From Clostridiales bacterium DTU083 (GTDB lineage Bacteria > Bacillota > Clostridia > Caldicoprobacterales > DTU083): a stretch of DNA of 44,567 bases. The notes beneath the pieces are model-generated. The model worked only from the letters and a program-made list of their open reading frames with translations. It was not told where the DNA came from and ran no database searches. Location of the stretch: positions 1 to 44,567 of the forward strand of contig LFTC01000064.1 of the NCBI GenBank assembly GCA_001512915.1, written 5' to 3'. Below are positions 17,803 through 26,818 of the stretch, one piece after another; position 1 is the first letter of the stretch; every line of letters starts with the position of its first letter. Position numbers and translations under genes: made by a program.

Positions 17803-18069
17803 GTGAATAAAGATTTTCAGGAAACCATGAAATTCAGGTTGGAAAAGGAACCTTCAATAACTCCTAAAGAGATATTTGAGAAGGTATACCTGGCATTAAA
17901 GGAAAAAGGATATGATCCTATTAACCAATTAGTTGGCTATTTCATCTCCGGAGATCCAACATACATTACCAGCCATAATAATGCCAGGGCGCTGATAAGG
18001 CGATTGGAGCGAGATGAGCTGCTTGAGGAATTGGTTAGGTTTTATTTGGAAAACAATGATTTAGGGTAA
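17803..18069 (+). CDS. ireB: IreB family regulatory phosphoprotein (UPF0297, YrzL)
   Basis: Small protein that in Enterococcus is phosphorylated by the Ser/Thr kinase IreK and negatively affects cephalosporin resistance. The whole 88-residue sequence is the family domain, including [31 protein letters not shown] and [20 protein letters not shown]. The ORF track start at 17770 is unlikely: GGAGGGCGG sits just before GTG 17803, giving [11 protein letters not shown]. The usual order is ireB-ruvX-yrzB; here an aldo/keto reductase begins 6 bases after the stop. Confidence 0.93.
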   Translation: MNKDFQETMKFRLEKEPSITPKEIFEKVYLALKEKGYDPINQLVGYFISGDPTYITSHNNARALIRRLERDELLEELVRFYLENNDLG

Positions 18070-18075
18070 TTAAAC

Positions 18076-19020
18076 ATGGAATTATACGAACTTGGAAATA
18101 CAGGCATAAGAGTTTCACCTATATGTTTTGGATCACTTACAATCGGCCCTCTTCAAAGAAATTTACCTTTGAAAGAAGGTTACCAGGTATTAAGGCGAGC
18201 CATAGATTTAGGGGTAAATTTCATTGACACAGCTGATTTATATCAAACTTATCCCTATATCAGGGAAGTACTAAAGGACAAGCCTGATCTGGTTGTTTCC
18301 ACCAAGTCTTACGCCTATGATAATAAAACAGCTGAAGAATCATTAATCAGGGCGTTAAGAGGAACAGGGAGAGATTATATCGATATATTCTTACTCCACG
18401 AACAGGAAGGCCCCCTCACTTTGAAAGGACATGAGGAGGCTCTTAACTTTTTTATACGGCAAAAAGAGAAGGGGATAATCAGAGCAGTAGGTATCTCCAC
18501 CCATCATATAGCAGCTGTTACAGCCTCAGCAGATATGGAATGCATTGATGTTATCCATCCTATACTTAATTTTCAAGGTTTGGGAATCGTTGACGGCGGC
18601 CGTGAACAAATGGAGCAAGCAGTTTATAATGCATGGCAGGCAGGAAAAGGCATTTATCTTATGAAATGCCTAGGAGGCGGTCACCTGCTGAAACATTATG
18701 AAGAGGCGATGAACTATATAAAAGGTTTTCCATATAAGCATTCAGTTGCAATGGGAATGCAGCGTGTTGAAGAAGTTGAAGCCAATGTTGAATTTTATGT
18801 AAGGGGAACTATTAACAAAACATTAAAGAGCAAGTTAAATCAATATAAGAGGGAGCTTATAATCGAGTCTTATTGTCAGGGCTGCGGCCGATGCATAAAC
18901 AGATGCCCCCAAAAAGCCTTGTTTTTACACAATAAAAAGGCATATGTGAACAAAAATAAATGTGTTCTGTGTGGTTATTGCGGAGCAGAATGCAAGGAAT
19001 TGGCAATAAAAATTATATAG
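18076..19020 (+). CDS. Aldo/keto reductase fused to a 2x[4Fe-4S] ferredoxin domain
   Basis: An NADPH-type TIM-barrel oxidoreductase joined to a bacterial ferredoxin. The AKR tetrad appears as Asp and Tyr in IDTADLYQTY, Lys in VSTKSYAYD and His in FLLHEQEGP. The last ~45 residues carry two cluster motifs, CQGCGRCINRCP and CVLCGYCGAEC, which would each bind a [4Fe-4S] cluster. At 314 residues it is shorter than the common ~370-residue members of this fused family. Substrate and electron partner are unknown. It sits 6 bases after ireB and 31 before ruvX, so it is probably in the same transcript, an unusual place for such an enzyme. Confidence 0.9.
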   Translation: MELYELGNTGIRVSPICFGSLTIGPLQRNLPLKEGYQVLRRAIDLGVNFIDTADLYQTYPYIREVLKDKPDLVVSTKSYAYDNKTAEESLIRALRGTGRDYIDIFLLHEQEGPLTLKGHEEALNFFIRQKEKGIIRAVGISTHHIAAVTASADMECIDVIHPILNFQGLGIVDGGREQMEQAVYNAWQAGKGIYLMKCLGGGHLLKHYEEAMNYIKGFPYKHSVAMGMQRVEEVEANVEFYVRGTINKTLKSKLNQYKRELIIESYCQGCGRCINRCPQKALFLHNKKAYVNKNKCVLCGYCGAECKELAIKII

Positions 19021-19051
19021 TAAAAACCTGCTTAAGGGAGGAAAACAGTAT

Positions 19052-19468
19052 TTGAGAATTTTATCCATGGATGTAGGCGATAAGAGAATCGGAATGGCAA
19101 TCAGCGATGCTCTGGGATGGACTGCTCAGGGAATTGATACCCTGGTAAGGCGTGACAATAAGCATGACTTTGAATATATTCAGGAAATACTGGACCGGTA
19201 CCAGCCTGAAAAGATTGTTATCGGGCTTCCTAAGAACATGAACGGCAGCATAGGGCCTCAAGGAGAAAAAGTAAAAGCTTTTGCTGACATACTTAAAGAT
19301 TACTATAATGGTGAAATTGTGTTCTGGGATGAACGCCTTACAACAGTGTCAGCCCATAAAGTATTGATTGAAGCTGATATGAGCAGGAAAAAGCGAAAGC
19401 AGAAGGTTGATCAGATGGCAGCTGTATTTATTCTGCAATCCTATTTGGATTACATTAACCAAAAATAA
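19052..19468 (+). CDS. ruvX: Putative Holliday junction resolvase RuvX/YqgF
   Basis: RNase H-fold nuclease family; E. coli YqgF is linked to 16S rRNA 5' maturation and others to Holliday junction cutting, so its exact role is unsettled. The 138 residues include the first-strand Asp in SMDVGDKRIGMAISD, VIGLPKNMNGSIGPQGEKV, and WDERLTTVSAHKVL followed by KVDQMAAVFILQSYLD with the last acidic residue. The start is TTG 19052 behind GGGAGGAAAAC. It is followed 14 bases later by yrzB as usual. Confidence 0.93.
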   Translation: MRILSMDVGDKRIGMAISDALGWTAQGIDTLVRRDNKHDFEYIQEILDRYQPEKIVIGLPKNMNGSIGPQGEKVKAFADILKDYYNGEIVFWDERLTTVSAHKVLIEADMSRKKRKQKVDQMAAVFILQSYLDYINQK

Positions 19469-19482
19469 GGAGGACTATTAAA

Positions 19483-19755
19483 ATGGATCAGAACATGAAC
19501 ATCATTGAACTGATTGACGAGAATAACCAGGTTGTTTCTTTTGAACATATAATGACTTTAGACTATAAGGATAAAGAATATATAGTACTTGCACCAATTG
19601 ACCAGGAATCTGATCCGGATGAAAACGAAATTGTAATACTTCGAGTAGAACAGGATGAAAACGGAGATGATTATTACACCGGAATTGAAGATAAGTCAGA
19701 ACTGGAAGAAATTTTTGCTGCAGTAAATGAAGTATACGAGCATGGATTTAATTAA
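19483..19755 (+). CDS. DUF1292 protein YrzB
   Basis: A 90-residue acidic protein of the DUF1292 family, function unknown. The family core is visible: IIELIDENNQVVSFEHIMTLDYKDKEYIVLAPI, then VILRVEQDENGDDYYTGIEDKSELEEIFAAVNEVYE. It is the third member of the conserved ireB-ruvX-yrzB set. AGGAGGA precedes the ATG. It ends just before the strong rpsB promoter. Confidence 0.88.
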   Translation: MDQNMNIIELIDENNQVVSFEHIMTLDYKDKEYIVLAPIDQESDPDENEIVILRVEQDENGDDYYTGIEDKSELEEIFAAVNEVYEHGFN

Positions 19756-19758
19756 GTA

Positions 19759-19787
19759 TTGATTCCATAAAATAGGTGTGTTATACT
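19759..19787 (+). promoter_or_regulatory. Strong promoter of rpsB
   Basis: TTGATT, 17-base spacer, TATACT, with an extended -10 TGT directly before it. Transcription should start near 19794, leaving a leader of about 92 nt before the rpsB ATG. Confidence 0.75.
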
Positions 19788-19805
19788 ACTAAACGGAATT
19801 ACACA

Positions 19806-19858
19806 CCTTGTTTGTTTCTCGGGTGCCTGTTGTTAAAAACAGGGTATTCGAAACAAGG
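19806..19858 (+). promoter_or_regulatory. Structured 5' leader of rpsB, possible S2 autoregulatory element
   Basis: The outer stem CCTTGTT (19806-19812) pairs with AACAAGG (19852-19858). The inner helices TCGGGT / ATTCGA (two G-U pairs) and CCTGTT / AACAGG close a GTTAAA loop. An alternative register pairs GTTTC (19814-19818) with GAAAC (19850-19854). It ends about 13 bases before the rpsB ribosome site. I do not recognise it as a named leader family. Confidence 0.5.
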
Positions 19859-19885
19859 GAGGTAAAACTCGAGGAGGTGAAAGAT

Positions 19886-20587
19886 ATGGCTGTTGTAACA
19901 ATGAAGCAGCTGCTGGAAGCAGGCGTGCATTTTGGGCATCAGACCCGCAGATGGAATCCTAAAATGGCTCCTTACATCTTTACGGATCGTAACGGCATAT
20001 ACATCATTGATTTACAGAAAACCGTAAAGAAAATGGAGGAGGCCTATAATTTCGTCCGCGATCTGTCCGCAGCCAACGAAAGTATCTTAATGATAGGCAC
20101 TAAAAAGCAAGCGCAGGAATCTATTGAAGCTGAAGCAAAACGCTGCGGTGCTTATTATGTTACTCATCGTTGGCTTGGAGGCATGCTTACCAATTTCAAA
20201 ACCATCCGCCAGCGCATAGATCGCTTGAATGAGCTGGAGGAAATGGAAACAAGTGGTGCCTTTGATGTGCTGCCCAAGAAAGAAGTAATCAAACTTCGGC
20301 TGGAAAAAGAGAAGCTGGAAAAAAACTTGGGCGGAATTCGTGAAATGAAAAAGCTTCCAGGTGCTATTTTTGTGGTCGATCCCAGAAAGGAACGCATTGC
20401 TATTGCAGAAGCCAGGAAGCTGGGTATTCCGATAATTGCCATTGTGGATACCAATTGCGATCCTGATGAGGTTGATTATGTTATCCCCGGCAATGACGAT
20501 GCAATACGTGCAATCAAATTGTTTGCATCAAAAATCGCTGATGCAGTTCTGGAAGGCCGTCAAGGCGAACAGATCAGTGAAGAATAA
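19886..20587 (+). CDS. rpsB: 30S ribosomal protein S2
   Basis: Late-assembling protein of the small subunit, needed to bind S1-like factors and mRNA. The N-terminus [27 protein letters not shown] and the motifs [42 protein letters not shown] are diagnostic. The length of 233 residues is normal. The ORF track's start at 19808 lies in the leader hairpin; the true ATG 19886 follows GAGGAGGTGAAAGAT. A strong terminator stands between rpsB and tsf. Confidence 0.98.
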   Translation: MAVVTMKQLLEAGVHFGHQTRRWNPKMAPYIFTDRNGIYIIDLQKTVKKMEEAYNFVRDLSAANESILMIGTKKQAQESIEAEAKRCGAYYVTHRWLGGMLTNFKTIRQRIDRLNELEEMETSGAFDVLPKKEVIKLRLEKEKLEKNLGGIREMKKLPGAIFVVDPRKERIAIAEARKLGIPIIAIVDTNCDPDEVDYVIPGNDDAIRAIKLFASKIADAVLEGRQGEQISEE

Positions 20588-20604
20588 TTGGAGTAATAAA
20601 AGGG

Positions 20605-20646
20605 GGGAAGAACAGGGGAGGCAACACTCCTATTCTTCCCTTTTTA
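20605..20646 (+). terminator. Terminator or attenuator between rpsB and tsf
   Basis: GGGAAGAA / TTCTTCCC outer stem with an inner GGAG / CTCC pair, followed by TTTTT. It should reduce read-through from rpsB into tsf. No clear new promoter is seen before tsf, so partial read-through is likely. Confidence 0.8.
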
Positions 20647-20705
20647 TGATTAATTAGAAAAGAGACAGAGTCATTGTTTTTATGTAGAAAAGGAGGAATA
20701 AGTTC

Positions 20706-21353
20706 ATGATCTCTGCATCCATGGTAAAAGAATTAAGACAAATGACCGGTGCCGGCATGATGGATTGCAAACGAGCATTGCAGGAAACTAACGGTGATAT
20801 GGATAAAGCAGTGGAGCTTTTAAGAGAAAAAGGTCTTGCTGCAGCTGCAAAAAAGGCTGGAAGAATTGCAGCAGAGGGAATTGTAGATTCCTATATTCAT
20901 ATGGGCGGCAAGATTGGTGTGCTGGTTGAAGTCAATTGTGAAACGGATTTCGTAGCAAAAACAGATGAATTCAAGGCCTTTGTCAGGGATATAGCAATGC
21001 ATATTGCAGCTGCAAATCCTCAATATTTGTCAAAGGAAGATGTTCCGGAAGATGTGATAGCTAAAGAGAAAGAAATTCTGAAAGCACAGGCTTTAAATGA
21101 AGGAAAGCCGGAGAAAATTGCAGAAAAGATTGTTGAAGGCCGGATAGAGAAATACTTTAAGGAAGTATGCCTGCTTGAACAACCATTCGTTAAGGATCCG
21201 GATAAAAGCATTCAGGATTATGTGAATGAGCAGATAGCCACCATAGGTGAAAAAATCAGCATTCGACGTTTTGTTCGCTATCAGATGGGCGAAGGCTTAG
21301 AAAAGAGACAGGATAATTTTGCAGAAGAAGTTATGAGTCAGATGAAGGGTTAA
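20706..21353 (+). CDS. tsf: Translation elongation factor Ts
   Basis: Nucleotide-exchange factor that recycles EF-Tu-GDP to EF-Tu-GTP. The N-terminal UBA-like region is followed by [21 protein letters not shown], and the second signature by [25 protein letters not shown]. At 215 residues it is the short single-core form. AAGGAGGAATAAG precedes ATG 20706. It is flanked by hairpin terminators on both sides, so its level may be set apart from rpsB and pyrH. Confidence 0.97.
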   Translation: MISASMVKELRQMTGAGMMDCKRALQETNGDMDKAVELLREKGLAAAAKKAGRIAAEGIVDSYIHMGGKIGVLVEVNCETDFVAKTDEFKAFVRDIAMHIAAANPQYLSKEDVPEDVIAKEKEILKAQALNEGKPEKIAEKIVEGRIEKYFKEVCLLEQPFVKDPDKSIQDYVNEQIATIGEKISIRRFVRYQMGEGLEKRQDNFAEEVMSQMKG

Positions 21354-21361
21354 AAAAATAA

Positions 21362-21392
21362 AGGGGAACACTTTTTGTGTTTCTCTTTTTTT
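21362..21392 (+). terminator. Terminator or attenuator between tsf and pyrH
   Basis: AGGGGAACAC / GTGTTTCTCT (10 pairs, two G-U), TTTTT loop, then a run of T residues. Only 20 bases separate it from the pyrH ATG. Confidence 0.75.
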
Positions 21393-21394
21393 GA

Positions 21395-22141
<747 letters not shown>

Positions 22142-22144
22142 ACC

Positions 22145-22699
22145 ATGAATGAAGTGTTCAAAGAAGCAAGAACAAAAATGGGAAAGACATTGCAAGTTCT
22201 GAAATCAGATCTTGCCAGCATTCGTGCCGGCCGGGCAAATCCCCATATTCTTGACAAAATAATGGTGGATTATTACGGCACACCTACCCCTGTCAACCAG
22301 GTAGGCAACATATCCTCGCCTGAGCCCAGGCTATTGGTAATTTCTCCTTGGGAGCCCAGTATGATCCCGGTAATAGAAAAAGAAATCATGAAATCTGATA
22401 TCGGCATTACTCCTACCAATGACGGCAAGGTTATCAGGCTTGTGTTTCCTGAGCTGACAGAAGAAAGAAGAAAAGAATTAGTTAAACTGGTTAACAAATA
22501 TGGAGAGGAATCTAAGATAGCTATCCGTTCTATCAGACGGGACGCTAATGATACATTGAAAAAAATGAGAAAAGCAAATGAAATAACTGAAGATGAACAA
22601 AGAATCGGCGAGAATGAAATACAATCCATAACTGATGAACACATCAAGCAAATAGATGAGATAGTAAAAGAAAAGGAAAAGGAGATTATGGAGTTCTGA
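22145..22699 (+). CDS. frr: Ribosome recycling factor
   Basis: Tri-helix-bundle protein that, with EF-G, splits the post-termination ribosome. The 184 residues (family 185) include [29 protein letters not shown] and the helical C-terminus REDANDTL-like region [35 protein letters not shown] overlaps the pyrH end and serves as the ribosome site. The stop TGA overlaps the start of the small unknown gene (TGATG), so the two are translationally coupled. Confidence 0.97.
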   Translation: MNEVFKEARTKMGKTLQVLKSDLASIRAGRANPHILDKIMVDYYGTPTPVNQVGNISSPEPRLLVISPWEPSMIPVIEKEIMKSDIGITPTNDGKVIRLVFPELTEERRKELVKLVNKYGEESKIAIRSIRRDANDTLKKMRKANEITEDEQRIGENEIQSITDEHIKQIDEIVKEKEKEIMEF

Positions 22700-22911
22700 T
22701 GCCGAAGAACTTTATAGGTATGATTCCGGATGAAGCTTTAAAAATAATACAAACTAATTACCCGAGTGTATCATGCAGTATACGCACTTATTTACCTCCC
22801 AAGTATAAAATGGATAGGAACTCCAATGTTACTTTCCGCATTGTAAGGCAGAAACAAACAGGAGATAATCAGCTTGAATTTATTATTTCTCCATTTATAC
22901 ATAATGAATGA
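22699..22911 (+). CDS. Small hypothetical protein between frr and uppS
   Basis: I do not recognise this 70-residue protein. Its ATG shares a base with the frr stop (TGATG), a layout typical of real coupled genes, and a terminator hairpin begins two bases after its stop. Sequence features: IPDEALKIIQTNYP at the N-terminal side, then SIRTYLPPKYK and NVTFRIVRQKQTGDNQLEFIISPF, which looks like alternating beta strands rich in Arg and Lys. No signal peptide or membrane segment. Codon use resembles the neighbours. It is probably a real small soluble protein of unknown function. Confidence 0.6.
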   Translation: MPKNFIGMIPDEALKIIQTNYPSVSCSIRTYLPPKYKMDRNSNVTFRIVRQKQTGDNQLEFIISPFIHNE

Positions 22912-22912
22912 G

Positions 22913-22938
22913 AAAAGCAGCGTTCAGGCTGCTTTTTC
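22913..22938 (+). terminator. Terminator after the small gene
   Basis: A perfect 9-bp stem AAAAGCAGC / GCTGCTTTT with GTTCAG loop ends in a T run. It begins right at the stop codon and lies before uppS, so it may act as an attenuator for the lipid-synthesis genes downstream. Confidence 0.75.
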
Positions 22939-22985
22939 AAATAATATGAAACATGCTCTTTTAAACTTTTTTAAGGACGTGTGTT

Positions 22986-23780
22986 ATGAGCTGGAAGAAA
23001 TTCTTCAATTTCAAAAAAGAAAAAACAGAAGCGGAGCTTCTAAAAGCAGTAACTGCAAGGCCGATTCCTGAGCACATAGCTATTATTATGGATGGGAACG
23101 GGCGTTGGGCAACTGCACGCAACCTGCCCAGAACTGCCGGCCACAGGCAGGGAGTTGAGGTTCTGCGCGAAATAATTGAAACTGCTGTAAAATTGAAAAT
23201 AGCTCATCTCACCCTCTATGCATTTTCGACCGAAAACTGGAAAAGGCCGGAATCTGAAGTGAGAGCCCTCATGTCATTAATGGTTGAATTTCTTCAAAAA
23301 GAAATCAAAACCCTTCATGAAAACAATATAAGGATAAATATGTTAGGAGAAATACAAGGCCTGCCTTATGATGCCGCTCAAGAAATTAAGAAAAGCATGG
23401 AACTGACTAAAAATAATACAGGTCTTCAGGTGAATATTGCCATAAATTATGGCAGCCGTGCTGAAATTATCAGAGCGGTGAAAAAAATTGCCCAGGATAT
23501 TGCTCAGAACAGGCTATCGCCTGATGAAATAAGCGAAGACCTGTTCACCCAATACCTGGAGACAAAGGGAATTCCAGATCCTGACCTTATGATACGCACT
23601 GGGGGAGAATTCAGACTGAGCAATTTTCTTTTATATCAATCTGCATATACGGAACTATTATTTACAGATAAAAGGTTATTATGGCCGGATTTTAGCAGCC
23701 GCAAGTTTCTCAAAGCAATTCTTGAATACCAGAACAGGGTGCGCAGATTTGGAGGAATTGATGAACAAGAAGGTGTTTAG
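22986..23780 (+). CDS. uppS: Undecaprenyl diphosphate synthase (cis-prenyltransferase)
   Basis: Adds eight isopentenyl units to farnesyl-PP to make the C55 lipid carrier for peptidoglycan and wall polymers. Motifs: HIAIIMDGNGRWATARNLPRTAGHRQG (catalytic Asp), LTLYAFSTENWKRP, and the C-terminal PDLMIRTGGEFRLSNFLLYQSAYTELLF. The 264-residue protein has a basic N-terminal extension of about 20 residues. AAGGACG lies before ATG 22986. It is followed without a gap by cdsA. The membrane-associated product and dxr-derived precursors make this a lipid-precursor gene block. Confidence 0.97.
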   Translation: MSWKKFFNFKKEKTEAELLKAVTARPIPEHIAIIMDGNGRWATARNLPRTAGHRQGVEVLREIIETAVKLKIAHLTLYAFSTENWKRPESEVRALMSLMVEFLQKEIKTLHENNIRINMLGEIQGLPYDAAQEIKKSMELTKNNTGLQVNIAINYGSRAEIIRAVKKIAQDIAQNRLSPDEISEDLFTQYLETKGIPDPDLMIRTGGEFRLSNFLLYQSAYTELLFTDKRLLWPDFSSRKFLKAILEYQNRVRRFGGIDEQEGV

Positions 23781-24587
23781 GTGTTAAATGTGAGAGTATT
23801 ATCAGCGGTAATAGCGATTATAGCCTTAATATTGATTTTCTGGATTGGCGGTTTCTTAATTGATTTAGTTTTGATAATAATAGCATTGATTGGAACCAGA
23901 GAAGTATATAATGCATTTGTGAATAGAGGAATGCATCCGAGCAAGTTGGCAGGATATACAGCTGTAATATTGTTTTATGTGCAGAATCTTTTGGCTAATG
24001 GCAAATATGATTTCTTATATATCCTAATTGCTACACTGCTTATTCTGTCAATGAGTATTTGGAAATCACCAGCAGATTTTGCAAATGTAGCGGTTACTAT
24101 GCTGGGTATATTTTATCCGGGTATTCTTCTTGGTGTGGTTCAACTTATGAAAGAAGCCGCTATAGTGCATCCTTATTATTTAATATACTTATCTCTTACC
24201 GCAGCTTATGCCACAGATACTTTTGCTTTCTTTGTTGGAAGCGCCCTGGGAAAGAAAAAGCTATGCCCTGATATCAGCCCAAATAAGACCGTTGAAGGCA
24301 GCATTGGCGGGCTGGCAGGCGGAATATTTGCGGTTATATTGCTTGGAATCGCGTTAAATTGGGTATACAATATAAATGTAAACTTGATTCATTATGCATT
24401 TATTGGATTGTTAGGAGGGATCTTCTCGCAACTAGGAGATTTGACAGCATCATCAATTAAGCGTTATTGTGATATAAAGGATTTTGGCAGGATAATACCT
24501 GGACATGGCGGCATAATGGATAGAATTGACAGCTTGCTGTTTGTGCTGCCTGTCGTATATCTATATTCCCAGCTGTTCTTGAGTTGA
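23781..24587 (+). CDS. cdsA: Phosphatidate cytidylyltransferase
   Basis: Integral membrane enzyme that makes CDP-diacylglycerol from phosphatidate and CTP for phospholipid synthesis. About eight hydrophobic segments fill the 268 residues. The family signature lies near the C-terminus: SSIKRYCDIKDFGRIIPGHGGIMDRIDSLL. The start may be GTG 23781 (MLNVRVLSAV) or GTG 23790 (MRVLSAV); AGGTG at 23774-23778 fits the second a little better, but I keep the track start. It abuts uppS. Confidence 0.95.
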   Translation: MLNVRVLSAVIAIIALILIFWIGGFLIDLVLIIIALIGTREVYNAFVNRGMHPSKLAGYTAVILFYVQNLLANGKYDFLYILIATLLILSMSIWKSPADFANVAVTMLGIFYPGILLGVVQLMKEAAIVHPYYLIYLSLTAAYATDTFAFFVGSALGKKKLCPDISPNKTVEGSIGGLAGGIFAVILLGIALNWVYNINVNLIHYAFIGLLGGIFSQLGDLTASSIKRYCDIKDFGRIIPGHGGIMDRIDSLLFVLPVVYLYSQLFLS

Positions 24588-24604
24588 CAGAAAGGTGAGT
24601 ATTA

Positions 24605-25753
24605 TTGAAAAAAATTGCTATACTGGGTTCAACCGGCTCTATTGGAACACAGGCTCTTGAGATTTTGAGCCGTTATCCTCAATATGAGTTTATAGCATTG
24701 TCGGCAAACAATAACATTGATATATTAGAAAAGCAGGCATTAAAATACCGGCCCGCAAAAGTCGCTGTGGTAAATCAGCAAAAAGCAGATGTTTTAAGGC
24801 AAAGGCTGCCGGATGAAATATCGGTGATGTCTGGCAAAGAATCTCTGGCGGAATTAGCTGCTTTGCCAGAAATAGATATAGTATTGGTATCAGTAGTTGG
24901 AATATCCGGGCTGGAAGCAACTTTGGCAGCACTGAAAGCAGGAAAAGTCGTAGCTTTGGCTAACAAGGAGACTTTGGTTGCAGGCGGAGCAATAGTGATG
25001 GATGCAGCAAAGCGATATGGCGGAAAAATTTTGCCGGTAGACAGTGAACATTCTGCTATTTTTCAATGTTTGCAGGGCACCGAAGAAAAAAGTGAAATAA
25101 AAAAAATATTTTTAACTGCATCCGGAGGCCCCTTCCGAGGCTATACGTTAAATGAACTTGAAAAGGTAACTTTAGAGGATGCATTGAAGCATCCTCGTTG
25201 GGATATGGGCAGAAAGGTCACCATAGACAGTGCAACCCTTATGAATAAGGGCCTGGAAATTGTAGAGGCTAAATGGCTTTTTGATCTGGAATTGAATCAG
25301 ATAGAAGTGCTGATACATCCTCAAAGCATTGTTCATTCTATGGTGCAATTTATTGATAACTCGGTGCTGGCTCAACTGGGAGCAACTGATATGAGGCTTC
25401 CCATACTTTATGCCTTCAGCTGGCCCAACAGATTCAAGGCTGATTTGCCGGAACTTGATTTTTTAAAGTTAGGAAGTCTGGATTTTGAAGAACCGGACAC
25501 TGAAACGTTTCCATGCTTAAATTTGGCTTATGAAGCTTTGCGAATCGGCGGCACCATGCCAGCTGTGCTTAATGCTGCTAATGAAGTAGCTGTTGAAATG
25601 TTTCTTAAGGAATCCATACGTTTTATCGATATACCAGCCTTAGTGGAGAAGGCAATGGGGTATCATCGTGCTATATACAATCCGACTCTTGAAGATATAC
25701 TCCTGGTGGATCAGGAAACCAGAGATCGAATAAAGAAGGATGAAGTCAAATGA
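24605..25753 (+). CDS. dxr: 1-deoxy-D-xylulose 5-phosphate reductoisomerase
   Basis: NADPH-dependent enzyme that makes 2-C-methyl-D-erythritol 4-phosphate, the committed step of the MEP isoprenoid pathway. The N-terminal Rossmann motif is LGSTGSIGTQALEIL. The substrate and metal loops are ALANKETLVAGG, PVDSEHSAIFQCLQG, ASGGPFRGY, HPRWDMGRKVTIDSATLMNKGLE and HPQSIVHSMV. The length is 382 residues. TTG 24605 follows AAAGGTGAG. The gene overlaps rseP by ATGA. The usual MEP neighbour ispG is absent two genes later. Confidence 0.97.
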   Translation: MKKIAILGSTGSIGTQALEILSRYPQYEFIALSANNNIDILEKQALKYRPAKVAVVNQQKADVLRQRLPDEISVMSGKESLAELAALPEIDIVLVSVVGISGLEATLAALKAGKVVALANKETLVAGGAIVMDAAKRYGGKILPVDSEHSAIFQCLQGTEEKSEIKKIFLTASGGPFRGYTLNELEKVTLEDALKHPRWDMGRKVTIDSATLMNKGLEIVEAKWLFDLELNQIEVLIHPQSIVHSMVQFIDNSVLAQLGATDMRLPILYAFSWPNRFKADLPELDFLKLGSLDFEEPDTETFPCLNLAYEALRIGGTMPAVLNAANEVAVEMFLKESIRFIDIPALVEKAMGYHRAIYNPTLEDILLVDQETRDRIKKDEVK

Positions 25754-26784
25754 CAACTATTTTAGTGGCACTGTTGTTTTTCAGCGTTTTTATAATGATA
25801 CATGAATTGGGTCATTTTTTAGCTGCCAGAGCAGTTGGAATCCATGCAGCGGAATTCTCAATAGGCATGGGTCCCCGGCTTATTAAAATTTCTGGCAAAG
25901 AAACTGAATATTCGCTTAGAGCTTTGCCGATTGGAGGATATGTCCGCTTTCTGGGTGAGGATGAATCCAGTAATGACCCCAAAGCCTTTAACAACGCTAA
26001 GGTATGGAAGCGGTTTTTGGTAATAGCAGCAGGTCCTGTGATGAATATGCTGCTTGCAGTGCTCCTATTAAGCATTCTGTTTATTTCATTCGGACTTCAT
26101 GTATCCAATCAGCCTGTAATCGACAGCCTGATCTCAGGCTATCCGGCTGAACAGGCAGGGCTGCAGGAAGGGGACCGGATCGTAGGAATAGGAGATGAAG
26201 ATCTAAGTGGTTTGGAAGATGCTGAAGCTGTGCTCCGCATACAGGAATTCATAAGTGAAAACGGCCCTAAACCTTTTACTATCACTGTACAACGCGGGAA
26301 TCAAATTGTCAGTTATGACCTAATCCCTAGTTATAATTCTGAAAATGATATATGGCAGGTCGGTTTTTATTTTAAACCTAATATAAAAAGATTTGGCTTT
26401 TTTGAAGCAATTGGCACATCATTTGTTGAAGTATTCCGCATAACAGGACAAATGCTGGTTATGTTAAAAGATCTTATCTTTTCCGGACGGGGATTAGGGG
26501 ATGTAATGGGCCCGATAGGCATTGTAAGCGAGATAGGCAGAGCTGCTCAAGCAGGAGTTCAGCGCTTATTGCAACTTGGAATTATTATTACTTTAAACCT
26601 GAGCATAATGAACTTGATACCTTTTCCGGCTCTGGATGGTGGACGGTTGCTGCTGCTGGCTGTTGAAGGACTTAGAGGAAAACCTATTGACAGGGAAAAA
26701 GAAGGATACTTTCACTTGGTAGGATTTGTATTGTTAATGATCTTAATGATTATTGTCACATATAAGGATATACTTAGAATATAA
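25750..26784 (+). CDS. rseP: Site-2 intramembrane zinc metalloprotease RseP
   Basis: Cleaves membrane-embedded anti-sigma factors and signal-peptide remnants within the bilayer. The zinc motif HELGHFLAA lies in the first membrane helix (residues ~18-26). A single PDZ domain follows around residues 125-200 (SGYPAEQAGLQEGDRIVGIG). The second zinc motif is LIPFPALDGGRLL near 300, then a final membrane helix. The length is 344 residues. The ATG overlaps the dxr stop, so the two are coupled. Confidence 0.96.
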   Translation: MTTILVALLFFSVFIMIHELGHFLAARAVGIHAAEFSIGMGPRLIKISGKETEYSLRALPIGGYVRFLGEDESSNDPKAFNNAKVWKRFLVIAAGPVMNMLLAVLLLSILFISFGLHVSNQPVIDSLISGYPAEQAGLQEGDRIVGIGDEDLSGLEDAEAVLRIQEFISENGPKPFTITVQRGNQIVSYDLIPSYNSENDIWQVGFYFKPNIKRFGFFEAIGTSFVEVFRITGQMLVMLKDLIFSGRGLGDVMGPIGIVSEIGRAAQAGVQRLLQLGIIITLNLSIMNLIPFPALDGGRLLLLAVEGLRGKPIDREKEGYFHLVGFVLLMILMIIVTYKDILRI

Positions 26785-26818
26785 CCAAAGATTAGATTCC
26801 GCCTGAAGCAGGGGTTGG

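Noticed and set aside
19808-19885. N-terminal extension of rpsB in the track
   Set aside because: It lies in the leader hairpin; S2 proteins begin at [13 protein letters not shown] and GAGGAGGTG precedes that ATG.
22874-23071. 65-residue ORF between the small gene and uppS
   Set aside because: Crosses a terminator hairpin and overlaps uppS out of frame.
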